Source: Exiguobacterium sp. s122
GTDB taxonomy: Bacteria; Bacillota; Bacilli; Exiguobacteriales; Exiguobacteriaceae
Reading direction: 5' to 3'
DNA length: 64,000 nt
Assembly: GCF_018618475.1 (NCBI RefSeq)
Contig: NZ_JACSMD010000001.1
Coordinates: 1,488,001 to 1,552,000 of the forward strand
Shown in pieces: positions 28,101-36,816 of this stretch. Every line of letters begins with the position of its first letter. The stretch's first letter is position 1. The notes beneath the pieces were generated by a model, which ran no database searches, was not told the DNA's origin, and saw only the letters and a list, made by a program, of their open reading frames with translations. The position numbers and the translations under genes are program-made.

Positions 28101-29016
28101 ATTTTTCTAATGCCAATGCGATAAATCGTTCGAGCAACTCCCCGTACGAGATTCCGACGGCGCGCGCGCTGTCTGGGAACAAGCTGAGCGGCGTCATGCC
28201 AGGGAGTGTGTTCGTCTCAAGAATGTAGGCGAGCCCGTCTTCTGACACTAAGAAATCAGATCGAGAGTACCCGGCGCAACCGAGCGCCTGATGCGCAAGG
28301 ACGGCCGCACGCTGCACTTCGCCCGTTAACGCATCGGGAAGTTCAGCCGGACAGACGTGCACCGAACCGCCTTCTGTATATTTCGACTCATAGTCGTAAA
28401 ACTCATTTTTCGGGATAATCTCGATGACCGGTAACGCTTCTTCGTGACCAAAGTTGCCGATGACCGGGACTGTCAGCTCTCTCCCTTTAATGTATTGTTC
28501 GACCAATACGGCCGTGTCGCATTCAAACGCTTTGGCGATGCCGTCTCGGAGCATCGTTTCGTCCATCGCGATCGTCAATCCGTTCGAAGACCCTTCTTGC
28601 GCCGGCTTGACGACACAAGGGAACTCTCCGCCCCACTCGGCTACTTTCGCATCGACCTGGTCCGGGCTCTCGACAAGGACGTCGCGCGCGACACGAATGC
28701 CTGCTGCCGCAAAGATGATTTTCGCCCGTGCTTTATCCATCGCGAGTGCCGATGCCAATACACCTGACCCTGTATAAGGCAAATTCGCCATCTCAAGAAG
28801 CGACTGGACCCGCCCGTCTTCTCCATACTTGCCATGGAGCGCGCTCAATACGACATCCGCCTCGAGCGATAATAACTCGTTCGCTCGTTCAGGATGAAAA
28901 TCAATGGCCACGACTTCGTGCCCTCGTTCTTTCAGCGCCTCAATCATGCCTTTTCCGCTCGTGAGCGAGACTTCACGCTCTCCTGATACTCCTCCATATA
29001 ACACAGCGACTTTCAT
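28099..29016 (-). CDS. ddl: D-alanine--D-alanine ligase
   Basis: Makes the D-Ala-D-Ala dipeptide for peptidoglycan precursors with ATP. The 305-residue ATP-grasp protein has GGVSGEREVSLTSG at residues 8-21, LHGKYGEDG near 60, the PAQEGSSNG ATP loop near 145, and ILETNTLPGMTPLS near 270. The tyrosine in the last loop that marks some ligases is not needed for assignment. It is of the shorter type (about 305 residues) rather than the about 355-residue Bacillus form. ATG 29016 follows AAGGAGAG. An extended -10 (TG-G-TATGAT, 29058-29066) lies upstream. Confidence 0.95.
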   Translation of the reverse strand: MKVAVLYGGVSGEREVSLTSGKGMIEALKERGHEVVAIDFHPERANELLSLEADVVLSALHGKYGEDGRVQSLLEMANLPYTGSGVLASALAMDKARAKIIFAAAGIRVARDVLVESPDQVDAKVAEWGGEFPCVVKPAQEGSSNGLTIAMDETMLRDGIAKAFECDTAVLVEQYIKGRELTVPVIGNFGHEEALPVIEIIPKNEFYDYESKYTEGGSVHVCPAELPDALTGEVQRAAVLAHQALGCAGYSRSDFLVSEDGLAYILETNTLPGMTPLSLFPDSARAVGISYGELLERFIALALEK

Positions 29017-29112
29017 CTTATCTCTCCTTCGACATTCAACTGAAAAATTCAAGTTTTATCATACCACGGGTGGCGAAAAAACAATAGAAACAGAACGGTG
29101 AAAAAGCCGTAC

Positions 29113-29694
29113 TTACGCGAACGTATCGTACAGCTCTTTCACCGCTTGAACGGATTGAATTGTCTTTCCATACTCGAGCATCATGTACGGGCTCACGGTT
29201 GTCGTCTTGCCATACTCGGATAAGATGGCGGCGAGCCGTTCTTCGACCTGCGGGTTCAACACTTCTGCAAAGTGGAGATAGTAATGTCCCTCGTAATAAT
29301 ACAGCGCTCCGCCATGGTCGGTCTCATGAACGTGCGGGAATAGGCTGACCGATGCGTTAATCACGTCTTCGATGTCTTCGAACTGATAAATCAGATGATG
29401 AATCACGTCAATCGTCAAGCGAATCTCGACTTGTTCTTGATCCGCTTCCGGTTCGAGCGCGCCAACTTTTTGCACGTCGATGACAATCCCGTCGCGGGGA
29501 AACATCGTCACGTTTAGATCGACGGCGCCTTGCGGGCTGAACCCGTATTCGGCTTCCGCCGTCTCGAGCAGTTCACGCCAGAGCTCTTGGCCGCTCTCCC
29601 CGACAATCGTGTCAATCGCAATGCCACGAAGCGATAACTCATTCGCCGTCAAGTAGACCCGTAAATGTTCTTTTGTTTGTTTTTCAAATCTCAA
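29113..29694 (-). CDS. mecB: MecA-family adaptor protein, MecB/YpbH-like
   Basis: Adaptor of the ClpC protease family. The 193-residue protein has an N-terminal substrate-binding domain (RFEKQTKEHLRVYLTANEL), an acidic linker around residues 80-90, and a C-terminal domain for ClpC (FEDIEDVINAS ... YYEGHYYLHF). MecA and YpbH (MecB) are paralogues; I choose MecB because of the position near gudB, recQ and ypbB, as in Bacillus. TTG 29694 is the start, with TTTGGAGG 7 bases upstream. A -35-like TTGACA lies within the end of the upstream regulator gene, without a convincing -10. Confidence 0.82.
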   Translation of the reverse strand: MRFEKQTKEHLRVYLTANELSLRGIAIDTIVGESGQELWRELLETAEAEYGFSPQGAVDLNVTMFPRDGIVIDVQKVGALEPEADQEQVEIRLTIDVIHHLIYQFEDIEDVINASVSLFPHVHETDHGGALYYYEGHYYLHFAEVLNPQVEERLAAILSEYGKTTTVSPYMMLEYGKTIQSVQAVKELYDTFA

Positions 29695-29758
29695 ACGAAA
29701 ACCTCCAAACACTAGTCGTTGCTACATATTAATAAGCTACTCTCGTTTGGCCGAACTG

Positions 29759-30616
29759 TCAAATAGTTGAAAGCCACTCCGTCCACGTCTCAGGTGAATT
29801 CCCTAGAAACGCACGCCCAAACCGCTCCGCGTTCTCGCTAACGGCATAGCCTCCGGCACCGATGACGAGGTCCGGATGCTCCGCACGGACGTACGCCATC
29901 GCCTCCTCGAGCCCGTCTAGATGCTCGGTCAACGTGCAAGCGAAGATGAGGCATTTCGCGTCGATGTCATGTAGCGCCGTACTCAAATCTTCTTTAGGAA
30001 TCCCCGAGCCGAGGAAGATGACGTCATAGCCATACTGGCGTAAGTAAAGCGTTACAAACAAGAGACCAATCTCGTGCATCTCGTCAGGCGCACAGACGCA
30101 GACGATTCGCGGCAAAAATGGGTTCATCGGCATCTGTAACGACAACGTGGACAGTCGCGCCCGGAGAAATGCCGTCGCAAAATGTTCATGGGCGATGGTG
30201 ATTGTGCCGTTCTCCCAACGCGTCCCGATATCCATCAGTAACGGCCCGATGATATCTGTCGTCACTTTCTCGAAGCTAAACGTGTTGAACGCCCGGTTAA
30301 TCAAATCATGGGCTTGTCGCTCATCAAACGTTAACAACGCCTCCATCAAGCCGTCTTTTAACTCTTCGTCGTAGAGGCGGTCCGGTTTTGGTTCAGGCGC
30401 TTTATGCAGTTGTTGAATCGCTTGCGAGACGGTCAACCCTTCCCGTTGCTTCTCGACGACCCATTTGATTTTTTCCACATCTTGTTCTGAATATAAACGG
30501 TGCCCCGATTCGGTCCGACTCGGGACGATGAATTGGTACCGTCGTTCCCACGCTCGAATCGTAGTCGGGTTCACTCCGGTGAGTGATGCGACCGTCTTAA
30601 TGGAGTATTTTGGCAT
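29759..30616 (-). CDS. MerR-family regulator with cobalamin-binding domain, CarH/LitR-like
   Basis: Predicted DNA-binding repressor that senses light through adenosylcobalamin. Residues 1-70 are a MerR-type winged helix (YSIKTVASLTGVNPTTIRAWERRY). A helical domain with W134-x9-E144-H145 follows, then a Rossmann-like B12 domain with E179-x-H181-x-x-G184 and GAGG at 253-256. The W-x9-EH and E-x-H-x-x-G elements are those known in CarH, where they hold the adenosyl group and the cobalt ligand. At 285 residues the length is normal. The middle B12 motif usually containing Ser reads ACTLT here. ATG 30616 follows GAGGTGGGG. Target genes are not evident nearby. Confidence 0.85.
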   Translation of the reverse strand: MPKYSIKTVASLTGVNPTTIRAWERRYQFIVPSRTESGHRLYSEQDVEKIKWVVEKQREGLTVSQAIQQLHKAPEPKPDRLYDEELKDGLMEALLTFDERQAHDLINRAFNTFSFEKVTTDIIGPLLMDIGTRWENGTITIAHEHFATAFLRARLSTLSLQMPMNPFLPRIVCVCAPDEMHEIGLLFVTLYLRQYGYDVIFLGSGIPKEDLSTALHDIDAKCLIFACTLTEHLDGLEEAMAYVRAEHPDLVIGAGGYAVSENAERFGRAFLGNSPETWTEWLSTI

Positions 30617-30691
30617 CACAGCCCCACCTCTTCTCCTGATCTTCTCTTTTAGTATAGACCGCCTAGCGGCAATTCGCCTGTTTTATTGTGC

Positions 30692-30709
30692 AATTTCATA
30701 AGAAATTGG
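30692..30709. promoter_or_regulatory. Inverted repeat upstream of the CarH-like gene
   Basis: Perfect 7-bp arms CAATTTC / GAAATTG separated by ATAA, about 80 bases before the start of the CarH-like gene. A -10-like TATACT lies between the repeat and the gene. A candidate operator; not tested. Confidence 0.35.
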
Positions 30710-30761
30710 CGTTCTGCTTCCAAACTTACTTGAAAAGGAATTGAATGGGAGACAAGTCCAT

Positions 30762-30787
30762 AAAAAAATACGGCCATTCCGCCGTAT
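30762..30787 (-). terminator. Terminator after the small membrane protein gene
   Basis: Minus-strand stem ATACGGC / GCCGTAT with a six-base loop, then seven T residues, three bases after the stop codon. Confidence 0.85.
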
Positions 30788-30789
30788 TG

Positions 30790-30993
30790 TCAAAAGAAGA
30801 TTGCATGACGTCCTATATATAAAAATGCCAAAATAATAGCAAACATGGAAAGTGTCAGCATCATGGCAAGAGGCCGTTTCAGCCAATTGTCATTAAGTTT
30901 TTCTTTACGCTCGTGTTCTTGCCGTTCCGATCGAGACGGCAACGTATCCACCACTTTTTCACGGAGTGAATCCGCCTGGTTCCGATGTCGCAA
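30790..30993 (-). CDS. Small single-pass membrane protein, unrecognised
   Basis: A 67-residue protein that I do not recognise. The first 40 residues are highly charged (EKVVDTLPSRSERQEHERKEK), followed by one hydrophobic segment at about 43-62 (AMMLTLSMFAIILAFLYIG), so it is probably anchored with its charged N-terminus inside. The TTG start is supported by AAAGGAGG 7 bases upstream, and the gene has its own terminator. It follows recQ by 41 bases, so it may be co-transcribed with ypbB-recQ. Confidence 0.65.
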   Translation of the reverse strand: MRHRNQADSLREKVVDTLPSRSERQEHERKEKLNDNWLKRPLAMMLTLSMFAIILAFLYIGRHAIFF

Positions 30994-31034
30994 CGCACAA
31001 CCTCCTTTCCCTTTTTTATCATTTTACTATGATA

Positions 31035-32453
31035 TCAATCAAAGGAAAAGATGCGGCTTAATCGATGTTTCCAATCTGTCACATTTTTAGACACAACTTG
31101 CTCATTCTCGGGAAAGGTGATGGGGCCACAGACGTCGCAACACGGTTCCTGATCGACCGGTTGTTCGGAGAAGTAACGTAGCAAGTAATCCCGGCGACAC
31201 GTCTTGATGAGCGCATAATCAATCATTTGACCGAGCTGACGATAGCGGTCGCGCTTTCTCTCTTTTACCCAATCGATCGCCCCGGTAAGCGTCCGCTCCG
31301 AAAGCATCTGTTTCAAGAGCCCGAATACCGGATCTTCCTCGTTCAGACGAAGGAGACGCGGCAATTGGGACAAGCTCGTCCCGTTCTCTCGCTCGAAATA
31401 GGCGACGCGGATGTCTTTTTCTTTCGGATACTGCTGGTCAATTAGAAACTGTTGAATCCGCTCATCCCCTTCCGCGTATAACAGCACCGCGAACGCCGGA
31501 TTGCCGTCACGCCCGGCTCGGCCGATTTCTTGCATGTAGGCCTCGAGCGTCGCGGGCAACTGGAAATGAATCACGCTTCGGACGTTGTCTTTATTGACCC
31601 CCATCCCGAACGCGCTCGTGCACACCATGACGGAGACCTCGTCCCGTAAAAACTGTGACTGCACGAGCCGACGATCTTCGGTCGACATGCCCCCGTGATA
31701 AAACAACGCATCCTCGAGCGAGAAGGCGAGGGATTCCGCCTCGCGACGCGTCGCTGTATAAACGACAGCCGGTTTCGGGATTTCACGGACGAGTTCGACT
31801 AACCGCGGGAGCTTTTGTTCGGTCGTGAGCCGCTCGACGATGAGTCGAATCTCTGGACGGTTCGCTGAATGGACGAATTGGGCCGGGTTGAACAACGCCA
31901 GTTTCTCGATGATGTCCTTCTTCACAGCTTCCGGAGCCGTCGCCGTGACAGCCATACACTGCGGACTCCCGAGTTGTTTACGAAGCTCGCCGAGTCGTGC
32001 GTATTCCGGTCTGAACTCATGGCCCCATTGCGAGATACAATGCGCTTCATCGACGACGAGCATTTGAATCGGGGTACGCGCGAGCGCCCGCGTCACGTGT
32101 GGCACGGCGAGTTGTTCCGGAGACAAATATAAAAAGCGGTATCGTTTCAAATGATTCAAAATGTCTTGTTTCTCTTCAAGCGTCTCCATCGACGTCAAAC
32201 GCGCCACGCCACGTTCTCCGCGCTCACGGATATGAAGCATTTGATCCTCAATCAAGGACAAGAGCGGGGAGACGATAATCGTCAAACCGGCGTTCTTAAT
32301 GTAAGACGGCAATTGGAACGTCAACGACTTGCCAGCTCCTGTCGGCATGATCGCGAGCACGTCTTGCCCGTCAGCGACCGCCTCGATGACGTCCCGCTGC
32401 CCTTCTCGGAACGAGTCATAACCGAATACCCGTTTCAATGTTTTCTCATACAA
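31035..32453 (-). CDS. recQ: ATP-dependent DNA helicase, RecQ family (RecS-like)
   Basis: 3'-5' DNA helicase for recombination and repair. The 472-residue protein has motif I MPTGAGKS near residue 36, DEAHCISQWGHEFRPEY near 140, and the QEIGRAGRDG motif VI near 310. The zinc-binding RQC cysteines are CRRDYLLRYF and CCDVCG near 425-455. No HRDC domain follows, so this is the short type, like B. subtilis RecS. TTG 32453 is the start, with GAGGTG 6 bases upstream. It overlaps the ypbB stop. Confidence 0.92.
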   Translation of the reverse strand: MYEKTLKRVFGYDSFREGQRDVIEAVADGQDVLAIMPTGAGKSLTFQLPSYIKNAGLTIIVSPLLSLIEDQMLHIRERGERGVARLTSMETLEEKQDILNHLKRYRFLYLSPEQLAVPHVTRALARTPIQMLVVDEAHCISQWGHEFRPEYARLGELRKQLGSPQCMAVTATAPEAVKKDIIEKLALFNPAQFVHSANRPEIRLIVERLTTEQKLPRLVELVREIPKPAVVYTATRREAESLAFSLEDALFYHGGMSTEDRRLVQSQFLRDEVSVMVCTSAFGMGVNKDNVRSVIHFQLPATLEAYMQEIGRAGRDGNPAFAVLLYAEGDERIQQFLIDQQYPKEKDIRVAYFERENGTSLSQLPRLLRLNEEDPVFGLLKQMLSERTLTGAIDWVKERKRDRYRQLGQMIDYALIKTCRRDYLLRYFSEQPVDQEPCCDVCGPITFPENEQVVSKNVTDWKHRLSRIFSFD

Positions 32454-33468
32454 ACGTCTCACCTCGTTTCAATCTCGCGAACACAAGTCGGATTTGATAA
32501 TAGCTGATCGTCTCGATTTGGTCGAATACCGGTTTGAGCGCCCAGCTATCCGCTTCCCGCAATTGTTCAACGAGGGCGATTTGCTCGGTCGGCACGAACT
32601 GGTCGAGCGGGAACGACTCGAGATACATCGCCATCTCGACGACGTGATCTTCAATCGTCGACGTGCGTAACCGCCGAATCGACTGGACTTGATGGAATGT
32701 CCGTCCAGCGGCGAACAGGTCGTAGGATTCTCGGGCTGATAGCGTCATTCGTTCCGTCGTCAGGCCGGACGAGAACCCTCTCAGTTTTGCGTCTTCCGGC
32801 AACTGATTCAACAGCGCGCTCCAACCGGCCAAAAAATAGAGCCGTGCAGTCCGGGCATCGACGTCGAGTAACGAAGCGATTTGTTCATACGTGTACCCCG
32901 TCTCGAACGCACCGGTGAATCGATAGACGACGGCTGTTGCATACGGGTCGCCGATCGAGTCAAGCGCCGTCTCGAGCTCCTCGTGAAACGATTGAATGAG
33001 CGGTCGCCAGTCCCGCTCTGTCCGAACGACTTGCTTCACCCAGCGCTCGGCATGCCGATCGGCTTGGACTGGATAAAACGTACGTGTATGTTCGAGCGAC
33101 ATGAACGTCTGAATGAATAGACTGAGACGCTTCCACGTCATCGTCGCGTAATCACGCTGCTCCCCTCCGAGCCGATCGAACAAGTCACGGACCGCCTCGG
33201 GAGATGCTAACATGGCGCCGGCTTCCGTCAAGGTAAAGCTCGATCGGTTAAGCCAACCCCGTTTCTCGAGCGAGGCGAGAAGTTTCTCATAGTCATACTT
33301 CGTATACGGGAACAGCCCGAAAATCGGTTCGAGATCGTAAAAAAACGCATCTTGCAGCGTCGTCGCCGATCGTTTACCGTTCAACACATGAAATAAGCTT
33401 CGTTCACTGCGCTCCCCTTTTAACCGATCAATCGCTAAGAGCAACACCCCGTCAGCCAAGTGCACCAT
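32446..33468 (-). CDS. ypbB: YpbB-like helix-turn-helix protein
   Basis: Protein of 340 residues without known enzymatic motifs. Its C-terminal 90 residues hold a helix-turn-helix region (YEQIASLLDVDARTARLYFLAG near 200, then HQVQSIRRLRTSTIEDHVVEM near 265) of the kind found after RecQ-type zinc domains. It overlaps recQ by eight bases, as in Bacillus, which suggests that the two proteins work together, YpbB perhaps supplying the DNA-binding part missing from the short RecQ; this is inference. Start ATG follows GAAGGAGGTGG. It is divergent from fer. Confidence 0.8.
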   Translation of the reverse strand: MVHLADGVLLLAIDRLKGERSERSLFHVLNGKRSATTLQDAFFYDLEPIFGLFPYTKYDYEKLLASLEKRGWLNRSSFTLTEAGAMLASPEAVRDLFDRLGGEQRDYATMTWKRLSLFIQTFMSLEHTRTFYPVQADRHAERWVKQVVRTERDWRPLIQSFHEELETALDSIGDPYATAVVYRFTGAFETGYTYEQIASLLDVDARTARLYFLAGWSALLNQLPEDAKLRGFSSGLTTERMTLSARESYDLFAAGRTFHQVQSIRRLRTSTIEDHVVEMAMYLESFPLDQFVPTEQIALVEQLREADSWALKPVFDQIETISYYQIRLVFARLKRGETFV

Positions 33469-33521
33469 CGTCCCACCTCCTTCTCAATCATTATCCTTCC
33501 AAAGCGATGTTCGTTTCCTCA

Positions 33522-33861
<340 letters not shown>

Positions 33862-33865
33862 GCGG

Positions 33866-33907
33866 AGAGAGACATGTGTGTCTAAGACATACATGTCTCT
33901 CTTTTTT
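33866..33907 (+). terminator. Terminator after fer
   Basis: Long stem of about 16 bp (GAGAGACATGTGTGTC / GACATACATGTCTCTC, one wobble), loop TAA, then CTTTTTT. It lies between the convergent stops of fer and the thermonuclease gene. Confidence 0.9.
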
Positions 33908-34703
33908 AGCGTGCCGCTTTACGGAAACCGGCTGCCTTCGCTTCTCGTTCCGTGCAAAATAGTACTTCCGGCACCGTCCGTTCGTAACTGGCACCGCCCG
34001 GGACATGATAAATTTTCTCTCCGTCCCGATTGATGTTGCCTTTAATGTCACACTCGTCCGTCTCGCGAGTCGATTTAGCCGGATCAGTCGCCTCGTGGTC
34101 GAAGCCGTTCCCGGTCACATAATTCTCAAGACTCCAAATGCCGAGCAACTGTTGCCGCGCGACCCGCTCGACGTCTCGGAACGCATCGACGTGTTGCGTG
34201 TTCGGCGCATAGACATAAGCGACACGGGCAAGGCCGCGGCGCAACAGCTCTTCGTTCAACATCGTCCCGTCATACCAGACGTAGGCGAGCGTGCGCTGAT
34301 ACCGGTCGTAGCGACCGACATCATATTCGAGCGTGATCGTATCGCCCTCTGGAAGCCAGCGTGAAACGAACGCTTTCGCCGCCTCCCCGAACGGTTGGAC
34401 CGGAAGCGTCGGATGGCTCGTCTCCGGTGTGTCGACGAGCAAGAGGCGAATCGATTCCGTCGCCCCGTTCTCGAATTCGACTTTAAGCGTATCGCCGTCG
34501 ACGACACGGTCAAGCGTGACCGTCTCGGTTTTCCCGATCGGGCGCTTCACTTGCTGCGTCACGCTAGCACTCGGATAGTCGGCTTCGAGCTCGGTCAGCG
34601 ACTCCGGCGGGTCGATTTGCGGACCGAACCAATCATCGGCCGTACACCCGGAAAGGATGAAAGTCAGCACGAGAACGAGCGTCCAGTACCACCATGTTTT
34701 CAA
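33906..34703 (-). CDS. Secreted thermonuclease-like lipoprotein
   Basis: Predicted extracellular, lipid-anchored nuclease of 265 residues. The signal peptide ends in lipobox LSGC (Cys20). The staphylococcal-nuclease domain covers about residues 65-200, with DRVVDGDTLKV, the catalytic-arginine region IRLLLVDTPE, and YDRYQRTLAYVW. A C-terminal module of about 50 residues follows, with pattern C-x-IKGN ... KIYHVPGG ... FCTEREAKAAGFR. That module occurs after several secreted nucleases; its function is unclear, perhaps metal binding. TTG 34703 is favoured by GAGGTG 6 bases upstream. Confidence 0.88.
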   Translation of the reverse strand: MKTWWYWTLVLVLTFILSGCTADDWFGPQIDPPESLTELEADYPSASVTQQVKRPIGKTETVTLDRVVDGDTLKVEFENGATESIRLLLVDTPETSHPTLPVQPFGEAAKAFVSRWLPEGDTITLEYDVGRYDRYQRTLAYVWYDGTMLNEELLRRGLARVAYVYAPNTQHVDAFRDVERVARQQLLGIWSLENYVTGNGFDHEATDPAKSTRETDECDIKGNINRDGEKIYHVPGGASYERTVPEVLFCTEREAKAAGFRKAAR

Positions 34704-34730
34704 TTGTCTCACCTCTTTATGAGTATAACA

Positions 34731-34766
34731 AAAAAGGTTGTTTGACGCTTCCGTCAAACAACCTTT
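34731..34766 (-). terminator. Terminator of the bmpA-nupOPQ operon
   Basis: Minus-strand perfect 15-bp stem AAAGGTTGTTTGACG / CGTCAAACAACCTTT with a four-base loop and T run, 29 bases past the nupQ stop. Confidence 0.9.
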
Positions 34767-34773
34767 CCTAAAG

Positions 34774-34793
34774 AGGACAGATGTCCTTTTTTT
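34774..34793 (+). terminator. Plus-strand terminator-like hairpin facing the transporter operon
   Basis: AGGAC-AGAT-GTCCT followed by seven T residues on the plus strand. There is no plus-strand gene upstream of it, so its role would be to stop antisense transcription entering nupQ, or none. Confidence 0.4.
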
Positions 34794-34795
34794 CG

Positions 34796-35755
34796 TTATC
34801 GTTTCCCTTTAATATACGGGATACCGACAGACTTTGGTGCATCGGCACGACCGACGACACCGGCAAGGGCGAGAATCGTGAGCGCATACGGCGCGATTAA
34901 GAGCAACACTTGCGGCACGTTATTGATGACCGGCAAGTTGCTACCGATAATCGAGAGCGCTTGCGCGAATCCGAAGAAGAGACCGGCGCCGAGCGCACCG
35001 AGCGGATTCCATTTCCCGAAAATCATCGCCGCGATGGCGAGGAACCCTTGTCCGACAATCGTCGTCGCACTAAAGTTCGTCGTGACCGTTACGGCATAGA
35101 CCGCACCAGCCAAGCCACCGAACGCACCTGAGAGCATGACGCCCATGAAGCGCATCTTTGTGACGTTGATTCCCATCGTATCCGCCGCCATCGGGTGTTC
35201 CCCGACCGAGCGAAGACGAAGGCCAAAAGGCGTCTTGAAGATGACAAACCAGACGACGAACGCGAGCGCGATGGCGATGAACGACGTATATTGAACGTTG
35301 ACGAAGAACATGCGGAGAACCGGAATGTCCGATAAGAACGGCACGTTCTCTTTTGCGATCCGGTATTGGATAAAGTCGGTCTGCCCTTTATTGTAAAGGA
35401 CACGGACGACGAAGATCGCAAGTCCGATTGCAAGCATGTTGATCGCGACACCAAGGACGGTCTGGTCTGCCCGCCAAAGGATAGCCGGGACTGCCAAGAA
35501 GAGGGAGAACAGTGCCCCGATGACCATCGCCACTAAAAGCGAGATCCATGGGCTCATTCCACCTAGACCCATACTTGTCAGCGTCAACGTCGTGATGATC
35601 CCGGTCGCTGCCCCGATGACCATGATTCCTTCAAGTGCGATGTTGACGACACCCGACCGTTCACTGAAGATGCCACCGAGAGCGGCGATGATGAGTGGAG
35701 TCGCATAGGCAAGTGCAACCGGTACGACGATATAGAGGACTTCTAAGAAGCTCAT
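34796..35755 (-). CDS. nupQ: Nucleoside ABC transporter permease NupQ
   Basis: Second membrane subunit of a BMP-family nucleoside importer. The 319-residue protein has about eight to nine hydrophobic segments and the family's SGVVNIALEGIMVIGAATG near residue 33 and GLRLRSVGEHPMAADTMGI near 185 (the ATPase contact loop). It overlaps nupP by four bases (ATGA). Substrate is inferred from similarity to B. subtilis YufQ/NupQ; guanosine or other purine nucleosides are likely. Confidence 0.9.
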   Translation of the reverse strand: MSFLEVLYIVVPVALAYATPLIIAALGGIFSERSGVVNIALEGIMVIGAATGIITTLTLTSMGLGGMSPWISLLVAMVIGALFSLFLAVPAILWRADQTVLGVAINMLAIGLAIFVVRVLYNKGQTDFIQYRIAKENVPFLSDIPVLRMFFVNVQYTSFIAIALAFVVWFVIFKTPFGLRLRSVGEHPMAADTMGINVTKMRFMGVMLSGAFGGLAGAVYAVTVTTNFSATTIVGQGFLAIAAMIFGKWNPLGALGAGLFFGFAQALSIIGSNLPVINNVPQVLLLIAPYALTILALAGVVGRADAPKSVGIPYIKGKR

Positions 35756-36816
35756 TTTTTCTCCACTCCTTTCTTACGATTTCCTTTAAGTTTCTCAATG
35801 ACATAGTTCAGTGCATAACCAGACGCCACGAAGATAACGATAGCGGCGATAATGACTTTGACGAGCTCAGACGGAATGTTCGCCCCGAGCTGCATCGCGA
35901 GTCCACCGATGTTGAGTCCAGCGAACAAGAGTGCCGCCAAGACGACACCGATGGCCGTGTTTGCACCGAGGAGCGCGACCGCGATCCCGTCGAATCCGAC
36001 GCCCGTGAACGACGCGCTGAGCGTCATGCCATTGAACGTCCCGAGCCCTTCCATCGCACCGGCGAGACCGGCGAACATGCCTGAGATGACGAACGACAAG
36101 ACGATGTTGCGATTGACGCTCATCCCTGCATATTGTGAGGCGTTTTTGTTGAAACCAACGGCGCGAAGCTCATAGCCGAGCGTCGTGCGTTGCAAAATAT
36201 AGTAATAGACGATGGCGGCAAGCACAGCGATGAGAATTCCCCAGTGCAAGCGCGAGAACGTTGTCAATTCTTGAAGAAGCGGTGACGAGAGCGACGCCGT
36301 CTCCCGAATCGACTCAGTCCGTTCATTCGTCACGCCGATGACGCTACGTAAAATTGAGTTCGTCGTATAGAGCGCAATGTAGTTCATCATAATCGATGTG
36401 ATAACCTCATGGACGTGGAACTTCGCCTTGAGGAAACCAGGAACGAACGCCCATGCAGCAGCAGCGAGCATCGCGGCGAGCAAGGCGAGCGGCAAGTGGA
36501 GGAACATCGGCAATTCGAAGTTGATTCCGACGTACACGGCGGCCACCCAGCCGATCAACACTTGGCCTTCGACCCCGATGTTGAAGAGTCCGGTCCGGAA
36601 CGCGAACGCCACGGCAAGACCAGAGAAGATGAGCGGTGCCGCAGCACGGAGCGTCTCCCCAATCGCGTACGGGCTGCCGAGCATCCCGTTAAAGAGCGAC
36701 GTAAATCCGCGAACTGGGTCATAGCCACCGATGAGCATGACGATCGCTCCGACGACGAGTCCCATCAAGATTGATAGTAGTGGGATGAGCAGTCGATTGA
36801 GTCCTAGCTTGTTCAT
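35752..36816 (-). CDS. nupP: Nucleoside ABC transporter permease NupP
   Basis: First membrane subunit of the importer, 354 residues with about nine to ten hydrophobic segments. It has the related loops TGLFNIGVEGQVLIGW near 85 and GYELRAVGFNKNASQYAGM near 215 (ATPase contact). The C-terminus is basic (EKLKGNRKKGVEKK). It overlaps nupO and nupQ by four bases each, so all three are translationally coupled. Confidence 0.9.
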   Translation of the reverse strand: MNKLGLNRLLIPLLSILMGLVVGAIVMLIGGYDPVRGFTSLFNGMLGSPYAIGETLRAAAPLIFSGLAVAFAFRTGLFNIGVEGQVLIGWVAAVYVGINFELPMFLHLPLALLAAMLAAAAWAFVPGFLKAKFHVHEVITSIMMNYIALYTTNSILRSVIGVTNERTESIRETASLSSPLLQELTTFSRLHWGILIAVLAAIVYYYILQRTTLGYELRAVGFNKNASQYAGMSVNRNIVLSFVISGMFAGLAGAMEGLGTFNGMTLSASFTGVGFDGIAVALLGANTAIGVVLAALLFAGLNIGGLAMQLGANIPSELVKVIIAAIVIFVASGYALNYVIEKLKGNRKKGVEKK

